Part shown: positions 32,345 to 40,499 of the stretch, in pieces
Layout: each line of letters begins with the position of its first letter
Position numbering within the stretch: position 1 is the stretch's first letter
Origin: Arthrobacter terricola
Lineage (GTDB): Bacteria; Actinomycetota; Actinomycetes; Actinomycetales; Micrococcaceae
Length of the DNA stretch: 64,000 nucleotides
Assembly: GCF_004354015.1 (NCBI RefSeq)
Contig: NZ_SMRU01000015.1
Span: 62,001-126,000 of the forward strand
Direction: 5' to 3'
Position numbers and translations under genes: made by a program
The notes under the pieces: model-generated
What the model was told of the DNA's origin: nothing
Database searches by the model: none
Seen by the model: the letters and a program-made list of their open reading frames with translations, nothing else

Positions 32345-35300
32345 GGGGTCCTCTTTGTCGTTGGCACGGTGGTCGCGGTTTCGTCCGATACCGGGCCGGC
32401 CGAACCGGCCGTAGAAGCCCAGGAACGCTTGGCGTCCGCGCTGGCCGTTTCCTCGAAATGCTCGTCGATCTCGCCGCCAAGGCTGCGCAGCACGTCCAGG
32501 GCAAGCCCGACCACCACGAGGTACACGCCGATATCGAAAATCGTCGAGGTCACGAACTTGATGTTGCCGAACAGCGGCAGCCAGAACTCGAAGATGGCGC
32601 TCTGGAAGACCTGGCCGCCGAAAATCAGCGGCACGAACCCGGCGACGGCCGCCGTTGCGAGGCCTGTTCCGAGCAACATGCCGGCACTGATCGGCGCGGC
32701 TTCGCGGAGCTCGAAACGGCCGCCCGCCAAGTAGCGGATGGTGAGCGCGAGGCCTGCAGTGAGTCCTCCGGCGAAGCCTCCGCCCGGCAGGTTGTGGCCT
32801 GCGAGCAGCAAATAGACGGAGAACACGATCATCGAGTGGAAGATCAGCCTGGTGACCACTTCGAAAATGATCGAGCGCCGCTCCGGTGCAAGGGTCCGGC
32901 CAGCCACGAGCCAGGGATCGGCAAGGGATCCGGCGAACTTGCGGACCATCGCCAGGGAGGCTTCCTCGCGCGAATTGCCCCCGACTGCGGGGCGCCGCCC
33001 CACGCTGCCTTCGGGCACCGATGCGGACTTGACGATGCGTTCACCCCGGCTGCGGACGAAGATCAAGCTCGCGACGCCGGTGGCGGCGACCGCGAGGACC
33101 GAGATCTCGCCGAAGGTATCCCACGCCCGGATATCCACGAGGGTCACGTTGACGACGTTGAGGCCGCCGCCGCCTTCGTAGGCGAGCCGCGGGAAGGACA
33201 GCGAGACGGGATTGGAAATCCGCGCCCCCATGGCGTAGATCGCAACGAAGATCATGGTCACGCCGAACGCGACGCCGATAATGACGCGGACCACGCGGTA
33301 CTTGCCGCCGGTCCGGTCCCGGAGTTCCGGAGGAAGGCTGCGCATCGCCAGGACAAAAGCCACCAGGATGATGGTCTCGACGAGCATCTGGGTCAGGGCG
33401 AGGTCCGGCGCGCCTTGGAACGCGAACAACAAGGCGATTCCATACCCAGTCACGGACACCATGAGCACTGCGAGGAAGCGCTTGTTGGCACGGACGGCCG
33501 CCAGGGCACCGACAATGATTCCGGCCGCGGCGATGACCTGCAGCGGGGAATTCGGATCAATCAGGTAGAGGCCGCCCGGAATGGGTTTGTTGGCCATGAT
33601 GAGGGCCGTGAGCGGCACGGCGAAGGCGACAGTGAGGATGACCGCCAAGTAGAAGTAGAGCGAACCGCGCTGCGTGCGTCCGGTCACCCACACTGCGACG
33701 TCGTCCAAGGCACCGATGGTGCGCTGGTAGGCGCGGTCGCCGTCGATCCAGTCAGGGACGCGGGATTGGGCGCGGGACACGAAGTTCCGGGCGTAAACCA
33801 TGGCGATACCTGCGGCAAACGTGACTGCGGTCAGCCCGAGCGCCGTCGTCAAACCATGCCACAGCGCGAGGTGCCCTGCGCTCGAAGCGGTGGTACCGCC
33901 GTCGTGGCTACCGGTGAAAACTGCGGCGTACGGCTGGATCCAGCTGTCCACGGGATCCGGCCAAAGGCCGTAAACCACAGTGAGGAAGCTCAAGACGGCG
34001 GGCGCGGCCAGGAAAGAGGGCTTGATGGCTTTGAACGGGGTGCGGTCGACGCCCGGCTTCGTAGCGAAAGCTCCCCACATGAAACGGGCGCTGTACGCGA
34101 AGGTGAGGATGGATCCCAGCACCAGGCCCACCAGGAGAACGGGCCCCCACGGTTCCGACGCCGGATCCGCGCCGTAGTGGACGAACGCCTCGAACACGGA
34201 TTCCTTGGCCACGAAACCGGCCAGCGGCGGAACCCCTGCCATGGAGGCGGCGGCAACGGCAGCCACGATGGCGAGGGCCCGCGAGGACTGGTACACCCCT
34301 GAAAGCTTGCGGATATCGCGGGTACCGGACTGATGGTCGATGATGCCCACCACCAGGAACAACGCCGCCTTGAACAGGCCGTGCGCCAGCAGGAGCGCGA
34401 GCCCGGCCAGGGCGGCGTCGGGCTTGCCGAGTCCGACAACCATGGTGAGGAATCCGAGCTGGCTGACGGTGCCATAGGCAAGGATGAGCTTGATATCGGT
34501 CTGACGCAGCGCCCGGTACCCGCCCACCAGCATCGTGGCGAGGCCAAGGCCGAGCACTAGCGGCAACCATGCAGGGCTGTCGCTGAAACCCGGCGCCAGG
34601 CGCGCCACGATGTAGATGCCCGCCTTCACCATCGCCGCGGCGTGCAGGTAGGCGCTCACCGGCGTCGGGGCCGCCATGGCGCCCGGGAGCCAGAAGTGGA
34701 AGGGAACCAGCGCGGATTTGGTGATCGCCCCCACCAGGATGAGTACGACGGCGGCCGCAACAGCCGCCTGCGCCGGTCCGGTAGCGAACGTGGAGGCTTC
34801 GGCCAGGATCGCCGAAATCCGGTAGGTCCCGGCTGTCTGGCCGAGGATGATGAGCCCGACGAGCATGGCGAGGCCGCCGGCAGTAGTGACTATGAGGGCC
34901 TGCAGGGCCGAGCGCCGGGCCGCGAGGCGGGTCCGCGCATAGCCGATCAGGAGGTAGGACAGGACCGTGGTGAGTTCCCAGAAGATGAACATCATCAAGA
35001 GGTCGTCGGCTGTCACCAGGCCGAACATCGCGCCCGCGAAGGCGAGGAGCTGTGCCCCGAATCCTCCGAGGTCGGCGTCCTTGTTCTTGAAGTACCGCGC
35101 GCAATAGACCAGGACCAGGGTGCCGACGCCCAACACCAGCAAGGACATGACCCACGCCAGGACGTCCATGCGGAAAGCGAACTCCAGCTTGAGGTCGGGA
35201 ATCCAAGGCATGGTCTCTTCGATGGCCCCGCCCGTGGAACTGCCACCGGTGGAACCATGGCCGCCTCCGTAGACTGCGCCATACTGCCCAAGCAGCCAGA

Positions 35301-35415
35301 CAAACGCTCCGGCCGGAACCGCCGCCAGGACATAGAACGCATTCCGCTGGAATTTCCGGAAGATCCAGGGCGCCACAGTTGCCGCTGCAAAGGTCACGGC
35401 AAGAACTGCGATCAC
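32341..35415 (-). CDS. mnhA: Na+/H+ antiporter fused subunits A and B (MnhA-MnhB)
   Basis: A 1024-residue protein. Residues 1-770 are MrpA (NuoL-like helices with GTAGVLVY-type core, DDLLMMFIFWELTTVLSYLLIGY, and KSALVPFHFWLPGAMAAPTPVSAYLHAA). The following part (about 840-1000) is MrpB, with ARTLAPERRSIIFEVVTRLIFHSMIVFSVYLLLAGHNLPGGGFAGGL. Fusion of A and B is usual in actinobacteria. GTG start with GGAG upstream. It is the first gene of the operon, and a 141-nt region separates it from the TetR gene. The Ser/Thr/Ala C-terminus is low in complexity. Confidence 0.92.
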   Translation of the reverse strand: MIAVLAVTFAAATVAPWIFRKFQRNAFYVLAAVPAGAFVWLLGQYGAVYGGGHGSTGGSSTGGAIEETMPWIPDLKLEFAFRMDVLAWVMSLLVLGVGTLVLVYCARYFKNKDADLGGFGAQLLAFAGAMFGLVTADDLLMMFIFWELTTVLSYLLIGYARTRLAARRSALQALIVTTAGGLAMLVGLIILGQTAGTYRISAILAEASTFATGPAQAAVAAAVVLILVGAITKSALVPFHFWLPGAMAAPTPVSAYLHAAAMVKAGIYIVARLAPGFSDSPAWLPLVLGLGLATMLVGGYRALRQTDIKLILAYGTVSQLGFLTMVVGLGKPDAALAGLALLLAHGLFKAALFLVVGIIDHQSGTRDIRKLSGVYQSSRALAIVAAVAAASMAGVPPLAGFVAKESVFEAFVHYGADPASEPWGPVLLVGLVLGSILTFAYSARFMWGAFATKPGVDRTPFKAIKPSFLAAPAVLSFLTVVYGLWPDPVDSWIQPYAAVFTGSHDGGTTASSAGHLALWHGLTTALGLTAVTFAAGIAMVYARNFVSRAQSRVPDWIDGDRAYQRTIGALDDVAVWVTGRTQRGSLYFYLAVILTVAFAVPLTALIMANKPIPGGLYLIDPNSPLQVIAAAGIIVGALAAVRANKRFLAVLMVSVTGYGIALLFAFQGAPDLALTQMLVETIILVAFVLAMRSLPPELRDRTGGKYRVVRVIIGVAFGVTMIFVAIYAMGARISNPVSLSFPRLAYEGGGGLNVVNVTLVDIRAWDTFGEISVLAVAATGVASLIFVRSRGERIVKSASVPEGSVGRRPAVGGNSREEASLAMVRKFAGSLADPWLVAGRTLAPERRSIIFEVVTRLIFHSMIVFSVYLLLAGHNLPGGGFAGGLTAGLALTIRYLAGGRFELREAAPISAGMLLGTGLATAAVAGFVPLIFGGQVFQSAIFEFWLPLFGNIKFVTSTIFDIGVYLVVVGLALDVLRSLGGEIDEHFEETASADAKRSWASTAGSAGPVSDETATTVPTTKRTP

Positions 35416-35556
35416 TGGTATCTCCGCAAAAGTCAGGAATAAGTTGTCAAAAGTTGGAGCAAGCGGTCAAACGTTGGGTTCGGTGCAGATAGTTTATCAA
35501 TCGCATGTGACAAATAATGTCCGGCTGCGCTGCCGTGAACGGCCCCACAGAGCGGG

Positions 35557-36105
35557 CTAGGAAGCGAGCAGTCCGTCCGCGACGATCGCCAGCATCGACG
35601 CTGCTGCGTCGGCCGGAAGTTCACTGTTGTCTACTACTGCGGCCACGCCGCCGACGAGCCTGCTGATCTGCATGGCCTCGACCCCGGGGCGCAAGGCCGA
35701 GTCCAACTTTTCGATCACGCGTTGATTGGCGCCAAGGTAGGTCTGGCACTTCGCCGCGAACGGAGATCCGGGGTCGCCCAGCGCAGCCGTGATACGCGCA
35801 GCCGCACCTTTGTGTTCGGTCAGCATTGCCGCATAGTCGCTCAGCCAACTCAACAACTGCTCCCGTGCGGGCCCATCGAGGGTGAGTGCGCGGTCGACGG
35901 CGGCATTGACCCTGTCCGCCCAGGCTTCGAGGACGGCGTCGTAGAGCGACTCCTTGGTGGGGAAGTGCCGGTACAGCGTGCCTGCGCCCACTTCGGCGCC
36001 CTTGGCGACTTCGTCCATCGACACGGCGTCGAAGCCTTTCGAGCGGAAGAGCGCGCGCGCAACCTCCACGATCCGATCGCGGTTGCGTTGGGCGTCAGCG
36101 CGCAC
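35557..36105 (-). CDS. TetR-family repressor of the divergent efflux gene
   Basis: A 182-residue regulator. Residues about 5-50 hold the TetR HTH (RDRIVEVARALFRSKGFDAVSMDEVAKGAEVGAGTLYRHFPTKE). The GTG at 36105 is chosen (VRADAQRNRDRI); the upstream extension would run through the shared promoter. It is divergent from a DHA2 drug-efflux gene, and two inverted repeats overlap that promoter. The arrangement is that of a classic drug-responsive repressor and pump. The C-terminal ligand domain (residues 60-182) is Ala rich, without a readable specificity. Confidence 0.9.
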   Translation of the reverse strand: MRADAQRNRDRIVEVARALFRSKGFDAVSMDEVAKGAEVGAGTLYRHFPTKESLYDAVLEAWADRVNAAVDRALTLDGPAREQLLSWLSDYAAMLTEHKGAAARITAALGDPGSPFAAKCQTYLGANQRVIEKLDSALRPGVEAMQISRLVGGVAAVVDNSELPADAAASMLAIVADGLLAS

Positions 36106-36142
36106 AGGAAACACCTCGTCAAAGTAATCAAAATAGAGCCTG

Positions 36143-36171
36143 TTGCAAAGCGGAGAGAGTCTCCGTATAGT
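36143..36171 (+). promoter_or_regulatory. promoter of the DHA2 efflux gene
   Basis: -35 TTGCAA (36143-36148), a 17-nt spacer, and -10 TATAGT (36166-36171), a close match to the housekeeping sigma consensus. The start codon is at 36237, giving a leader of about 60 nt that contains the second operator candidate. Confidence 0.7.
36151..36165. promoter_or_regulatory. TetR operator candidate in the promoter spacer
   Basis: CGGAGAGAGTCTCCG: 6-bp perfect arms with a 3-nt centre, lying exactly in the spacer between the -35 and -10 boxes. Binding here would block RNA polymerase. Confidence 0.6.
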
Positions 36172-36172
36172 T

Positions 36173-36197
36173 CTAAGCGGAGCATCTCTCCTCTTAG
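36173..36197. promoter_or_regulatory. second TetR operator candidate at the transcription start
   Basis: A 25-bp inverted repeat: outer arms CTAAG/CTTAG and inner arms GGAG/CTCC around a 5-nt centre, directly downstream of the -10 box. It shares the GGAG/CTCC core with the spacer site. Confidence 0.55.
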
Positions 36198-36236
36198 TGT
36201 ACGTCAGCCCCTCGGCTAGAACAGGACACCACCCCC

Positions 36237-37658
36237 ATGACATCTTCAACCGCCACACGTGCCCCTGGCGGGATCGCGCTCTCGGGCCGCCGCACGGGCA
36301 GCATCGGCCTCTGGCTGGTCATGCTCGCCCAACTCATGCTCGTCCTCGATGCGACGGTCGTAAACGTCGCGCTCCCCCACATCGCTTCGGATCTCCACTT
36401 CGCACCGGCCGAACTCAGCTGGGTCCTGAACGGCTACGCCGTCGCTTTCGGCGGCCTCCTGCTGCTCGGCGGTCGGATCGGAGACGTCGTCGGCCGACGC
36501 CGCACCTTCCTGATCGGCGTCGCGGCTTTTACGGTCTTCTCGCTCCTCGGCGGCCTCGCTACCTCGCCGCTCCTCCTCGTCGTCTCACGCGCCCTCCAAG
36601 GCCTCGGCGCTGCCTTCGCGGCACCCAGCGTGCTCGCCCTGATCACAACGAGCGCCCGGGACGACGGTGCGCGGAACCGAGCCCTCGCCCTATTCTCCGC
36701 CATCGCCTCAATGGGTGGAGCGCTCGGCCTCATCCTGGGCGGATTTCTCACGGACACCACCAGCTGGAGGTGGACCCTCTTCATCAACGTGCCGATCGGC
36801 GTCGTCATCCTCATCGCCGTGCCCCGCCTTGTGGCGGAAACTCCGCGACGGCCCGGGCGCTTCGACATAGTCGGGGCCGTCACCGCCACTGGCGGCGCAG
36901 TCTCCATCGTGTGGGCCCTCATCCAAGCGGGCGACGACGGATGGTCTAGTCCCCGCACGATCGGCGGCCTGGTGGTCGGCGGAGTGTTGATTGCCGTCCT
37001 CGCCTTCACCGAGCGTAGGGTGCCCCACCCCCTGCTGCGTCCTCAACTGCTCCGCAGCCCTAGCCGCGTGGCGGCGCTGGCCGCAATGGCAGCAACTTAC
37101 GGCGGAATGCTCGCAATGTTCTTCCTCATGGTCCAATACCTCGAGGACGATCTGCACCTCAGCCCCATGGTGACGGGGCTTGCATTCCTCCCGATGCCGT
37201 TGAGCATCTTCGCGATGTCCCGCATCGTGCCGCGGCTTGTCGAACGGCTTGGCGCTGTCCGACTGGCCATTCTCGGCGCCGCGCTTCGCGTCATCGCCTT
37301 CCTGCCGCTTACGCAGCTGGGCCCGCACACGAACTTCACGGTGGTGGTCGCCGCCCTGCTGTTCACGGGAATCTCGGCCGGCCTGACCTTCATGCCGCTC
37401 ACCACGCTCGCCCTGCGCAATGTAGAGCCCGAACATGCCGGGTCCGCGTCCGGGCTTTTCCAGACGATGCAGCAACTCGGCGGAGCGGTGGGGCTCGCCA
37501 TCGTGGCGTCGACCTATGCGGCGTTCGCTACCCCCGGCGATTTCCTCGTGGGTGGCCGGGCCGGGTTCTGGTCCGCGACCATCCTTTCGGCTGTCGCGCT
37601 GGCCGCCGTCATGGGACTCGTGATCAGGCCGCGCAAGATGGCTTCACGGGAAAGTTAG
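36237..37658 (+). CDS. MFS drug efflux transporter, DHA2 (EmrB/QacA) family
   Basis: A 473-residue multidrug exporter with about 14 helices. Helix 1 has LMLVLDATVVNVALPHIASDL (motif D1) and the loop after helix 2 has GRIGDVVGRRRTFLIG (motif A). RALQGLGAAFAAPSVLALI and GAALGLILGGFL-type motif C (residues about 155-170) are present. Proton-driven export of hydrophobic drugs is the family role. It is divergent from the TetR gene, with a strong promoter overlapped by operator-like repeats. Confidence 0.92.
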   Translation: MTSSTATRAPGGIALSGRRTGSIGLWLVMLAQLMLVLDATVVNVALPHIASDLHFAPAELSWVLNGYAVAFGGLLLLGGRIGDVVGRRRTFLIGVAAFTVFSLLGGLATSPLLLVVSRALQGLGAAFAAPSVLALITTSARDDGARNRALALFSAIASMGGALGLILGGFLTDTTSWRWTLFINVPIGVVILIAVPRLVAETPRRPGRFDIVGAVTATGGAVSIVWALIQAGDDGWSSPRTIGGLVVGGVLIAVLAFTERRVPHPLLRPQLLRSPSRVAALAAMAATYGGMLAMFFLMVQYLEDDLHLSPMVTGLAFLPMPLSIFAMSRIVPRLVERLGAVRLAILGAALRVIAFLPLTQLGPHTNFTVVVAALLFTGISAGLTFMPLTTLALRNVEPEHAGSASGLFQTMQQLGGAVGLAIVASTYAAFATPGDFLVGGRAGFWSATILSAVALAAVMGLVIRPRKMASRES

Positions 37659-37691
37659 CCGCAAGCGAAGTTAACTGTCGCTTCGGGCGGT

Positions 37692-37697
37692 TACCAT
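37692..37697 (+). promoter_or_regulatory. -10 box, probable leaderless start of the UMF1 gene
   Basis: TACCAT ends 7 nt before the ATG at 37705, and no ribosome site is visible. This is the spacing expected for a leaderless transcript. Confidence 0.45.
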
Positions 37698-37704
37698 TCA
37701 GACC

Positions 37705-39108
37705 ATGAACACGGCAGCTCAGTCCGAAGCCCCGCACCCCGCGTCCGAGCTCGCCTCCGGTCCCGCGGTGTCCAACAAAGGCCAGATCATTGCCTGGGCA
37801 TCCTGGGACTGGGGTTCCGCGGCATTCAACGCCGTCATGACCACGTTCGTCTTCACCGTCTACCTGACATCCAAAGCCTTCGGCGGCGGAGACAAGGCCT
37901 CTGCGACGTTGGGTGCCGCACTGGCGATTGCCGGCGTCGCGATTGCCGTCTTGGCACCGGTTACCGGCCAACGCTCCGACGCCGGCGGCCGGCGTAAGCT
38001 GTGGCTCGGGGTCAACACAATCCTCGTGGCCATCCTCACCGGATTGTGCTTCTTCGTTTTTCCCAGGCCCGAGTTCCTGCTTCTTGGCGTCTGCCTGATC
38101 GCCCTCGGCAATGTGTTCTTCGAGTTCGCGGGCGTCAACTACAACGCGATGCTCGCGCAGATTTCGACGCCGGCCAACATCGGCAAGGTGAGCGGTTTCG
38201 GCTGGGGCATGGGCTACTTGGGCGGAATTGTGGCGCTGCTCGTGGTGCTGAAGTTGTTCGTCCAGCCATCTTTCGAATGGTTTGGCGCTTCTACCCAGGA
38301 CAGCCTGAACATCCGGCTCGTAGCTGTCTTTTCCGCCCTGTGGCTGTTCATTTTCGCCTTGCCGCTGCTCTTCGCCGTCCCGGAATTCTCGGTCCCGAAA
38401 ACGGATCGGCGTCTCGGATTCTTCGATTCGTACCGCCTGCTGGGACGCAGGATCTCGGCCATCTACAAAACGAGTCCGCACACCATCTATTTCCTCCTCT
38501 CGAGCGCCATCTTCCGCGACGGGCTTGCGGCTGTGTTCACGTTCGGCGGAGTCATCGCCGCCGGGACCTTCGGCTTCGAACTGACTCAAGTCATCTTCTT
38601 CGCGATTTTCGGCAACGTCGTTGCCGCGGTTGGGGCGATGATCGGCGGTTTCCTGGACGACAGGATCGGCCCCAAGTCGGTCATCGTCATTTCACTCATA
38701 GGACTCCTCATAGCCGGGACCTCCATCCTGGTCCTGGGCAACGGAGACTACGTCTTCTTCGGAGCGCACTGGGCCGGCAGCACAACCTTCTGGGTCTTCG
38801 GCCTGTTCCTCTGCCTCTTCGTCGGACCGGCGCAAGCGTCATCCCGGGCGTACCTCGCGCGCTTGGCCCCTGAGGGCGAATCCGGCGAACTCTTCGGGCT
38901 GTACGCCACCACCGGCAGGGCCGTGAGTTTCCTCGCCCCTGCCCTCTTTACCCTGTGCATCACCATCGCCACGCCCTTTGTAGCCGCGGGGGCAGCGCAG
39001 CGCTGGGGAATCCTGGGCATTATGGTGGTCCTGCTGGCCGGGCTATTGGTGATCCTCCCGGTGAAGTCGCCGGACAAAGCAGACATCGCCGTGGTGCCGG
39101 TTCGCTGA
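37705..39108 (+). CDS. MFS transporter, UMF1 (Atg22-like) family
   Basis: A 467-residue 12-helix membrane protein. SNKGQIIAWASWDWGSAAFNAVMTTFVFTVYL is the UMF1/Atg22 first-helix pattern, and QRSDAGGRRK is its motif A. FEFAGVNYNAMLAQISTPANIGKVSGFGWGMGYLGG is highly characteristic. Yeast Atg22 exports amino acids from the vacuole; the bacterial substrate is unknown. The first 30 residues are polar and cytoplasmic. It ends just before a strong terminator. Confidence 0.9.
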   Translation: MNTAAQSEAPHPASELASGPAVSNKGQIIAWASWDWGSAAFNAVMTTFVFTVYLTSKAFGGGDKASATLGAALAIAGVAIAVLAPVTGQRSDAGGRRKLWLGVNTILVAILTGLCFFVFPRPEFLLLGVCLIALGNVFFEFAGVNYNAMLAQISTPANIGKVSGFGWGMGYLGGIVALLVVLKLFVQPSFEWFGASTQDSLNIRLVAVFSALWLFIFALPLLFAVPEFSVPKTDRRLGFFDSYRLLGRRISAIYKTSPHTIYFLLSSAIFRDGLAAVFTFGGVIAAGTFGFELTQVIFFAIFGNVVAAVGAMIGGFLDDRIGPKSVIVISLIGLLIAGTSILVLGNGDYVFFGAHWAGSTTFWVFGLFLCLFVGPAQASSRAYLARLAPEGESGELFGLYATTGRAVSFLAPALFTLCITIATPFVAAGAAQRWGILGIMVVLLAGLLVILPVKSPDKADIAVVPVR

Positions 39109-39136
39109 CTGCTCGGCACCGGATTTGGCGCCCGCA

Positions 39137-39176
39137 AAGGACCCACGCACCCGGTACAACGGGGGCGTGGGTCCTT
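39137..39176 (+). terminator. terminator after the UMF1 gene
   Basis: A perfect 12-bp stem (AAGGACCCACGC at 39137-39148, complement at 39165-39176). A second inner CCCG/CGGG pairing inside the loop extends it. It lies 28 nt after the stop codon. Confidence 0.8.
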
Positions 39177-39245
39177 AGTGGGTACAGACGTCATCAACGG
39201 GGCCGCCGTCCCACAAAAATCCGTCGAACCCCTTGAATATTGTTT

Positions 39246-39264
39246 GTTAGTAGAGTTTACTAAC
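39246..39264. promoter_or_regulatory. operator candidate for the ROK repressor
   Basis: GTTAGTA (39246-39252) and TACTAAC (39258-39264) form perfect 7-bp arms around GAGTT, just 4 nt before the ATG of the ROK gene. A site this close to the start would block its own transcription. The AT-rich context also suggests the promoter overlaps it. Confidence 0.6.
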
Positions 39265-39268
39265 TTCC

Positions 39269-40450
39269 ATGGAAGCCATTCGTGACCGTCAAGTCAGCGA
39301 TCGCTACCGGCCCGGTTCCCGGCGCACGCAGCGGACCAGCGCGGCCACCTTGCCCTCAGACGGACGAGCCCACAACTTGTCCTTGGTACGCCAAACCCTC
39401 CACTCGGCCGGGGCAATGAGCCGCGCGGAGCTCTCCCGTACCCTCGGCCTGACCCGCGTCACTGTTTCAGACCTCGTGTCGGAGCTCATCGAGCGGGGCC
39501 ATGTTGTTGAGCTCGGCCAATCGGATGAGGTCCGCCCCGGCAAACCGGCCATCCTCGTGGATATCAACCGCCAAGGCCTCCAAGTCATCGGCATGGACCT
39601 CGCCGAAAACTCGGTCTTGCGCGCGGCTGTCCTGGACCTCGACGGCAACATCCTCCACCGGATGGAACGTGAACTCGCCGAAGAAACCGGGCAGGAAGTG
39701 ATCCGGCAGGTCCTCGAGCTCGCTTCCGAGGCGGCGGAACGCGCCACCGCTACGCTCCTGGGGATCGGCGTCGGCACTCCCGGCATCGTCAATGCCGAGG
39801 GCGTCGTCACCACCGCTCCCAACTTCGAGTGGAAGGACGTCCCGCTCCGCAGCCTCATCGAGGATCACACGGGACTCCCGACCCTCGTCTCCAACGACGC
39901 CGATGCCGCTGTCCACGCGCACCACACTTTCGGTGGCGGCAGCGACGATACGGTGCTCGTCAAGATCGGCCGCGGCGTGGGTTCGGGCCTTATCGTGGGC
40001 GGCCGCCGTGCCCGGGGCGCACACTCCGCAGCCGGCGAAATCGGCCATGTCACCGTCGGGACCGACGGCGGCGCCATGTGCAAATGCGGAAAAACCGGTT
40101 GCCTCGAAACGTGGATGTCCGTCCCCAGCCTCGAACGGGCCCTCGCCGAAGCAGCGGCGAGTCCCCAACCGGAGGCGGCGGCCGGCGTCGTACTCCGGGA
40201 AGCAGGCGAGCGGCTCGCGATCGCCCTCGCGCCCGTGGTCGGCGCGCTCGACCTCTCCGAACTGGTCCTCAGCGGACCCCGGGAACTCCTGGCGGGACCC
40301 CTCCTCGATGCCGTCCGGCAAACGTTGCTCTCGCGTTTGCTGCACCGAGACCCGTCGCCGGTCTCCGTCCGCCTCGCGGATGACGCGGAGGACATCGTCC
40401 TGCGCGGAGCCGCCGTGATGGTTCTTTGGAACCAATTGGGTGTGTCCTGA
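39269..40450 (+). CDS. ROK-family transcriptional regulator (NagC/XylR type)
   Basis: A 393-residue protein. Residues about 30-85 are a winged helix (AMSRAELSRTLGLTRVTVSDLVSELIERGHVVE). Residues 100-390 are the ROK sugar-binding domain, with IGVGTPGIV, the EIGHVTVG segment and the zinc site CKCGKTGCLE. The absence of a clear ATP-phosphate loop typical of ROK kinases, plus the HTH, makes it a regulator. It heads an operon with a GH3 hexosaminidase and NagB, so it probably senses an amino sugar such as GlcNAc-6-P or GlcNAc. Confidence 0.9.
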   Translation: MEAIRDRQVSDRYRPGSRRTQRTSAATLPSDGRAHNLSLVRQTLHSAGAMSRAELSRTLGLTRVTVSDLVSELIERGHVVELGQSDEVRPGKPAILVDINRQGLQVIGMDLAENSVLRAAVLDLDGNILHRMERELAEETGQEVIRQVLELASEAAERATATLLGIGVGTPGIVNAEGVVTTAPNFEWKDVPLRSLIEDHTGLPTLVSNDADAAVHAHHTFGGGSDDTVLVKIGRGVGSGLIVGGRRARGAHSAAGEIGHVTVGTDGGAMCKCGKTGCLETWMSVPSLERALAEAAASPQPEAAAGVVLREAGERLAIALAPVVGALDLSELVLSGPRELLAGPLLDAVRQTLLSRLLHRDPSPVSVRLADDAEDIVLRGAAVMVLWNQLGVS

Positions 40451-40499
40451 TGACCGCTCCCACCAACCCCACAAGCGTCCTTTGAAGAAGGAGCCGGAT

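Noticed and set aside
32458-34302. A 614-residue plus-strand frame opposite mnhA-B
   Set aside because: Its composition (His, Glu, Arg, Gly runs) is that of an antisense shadow; the Mrp genes account for the sequence.
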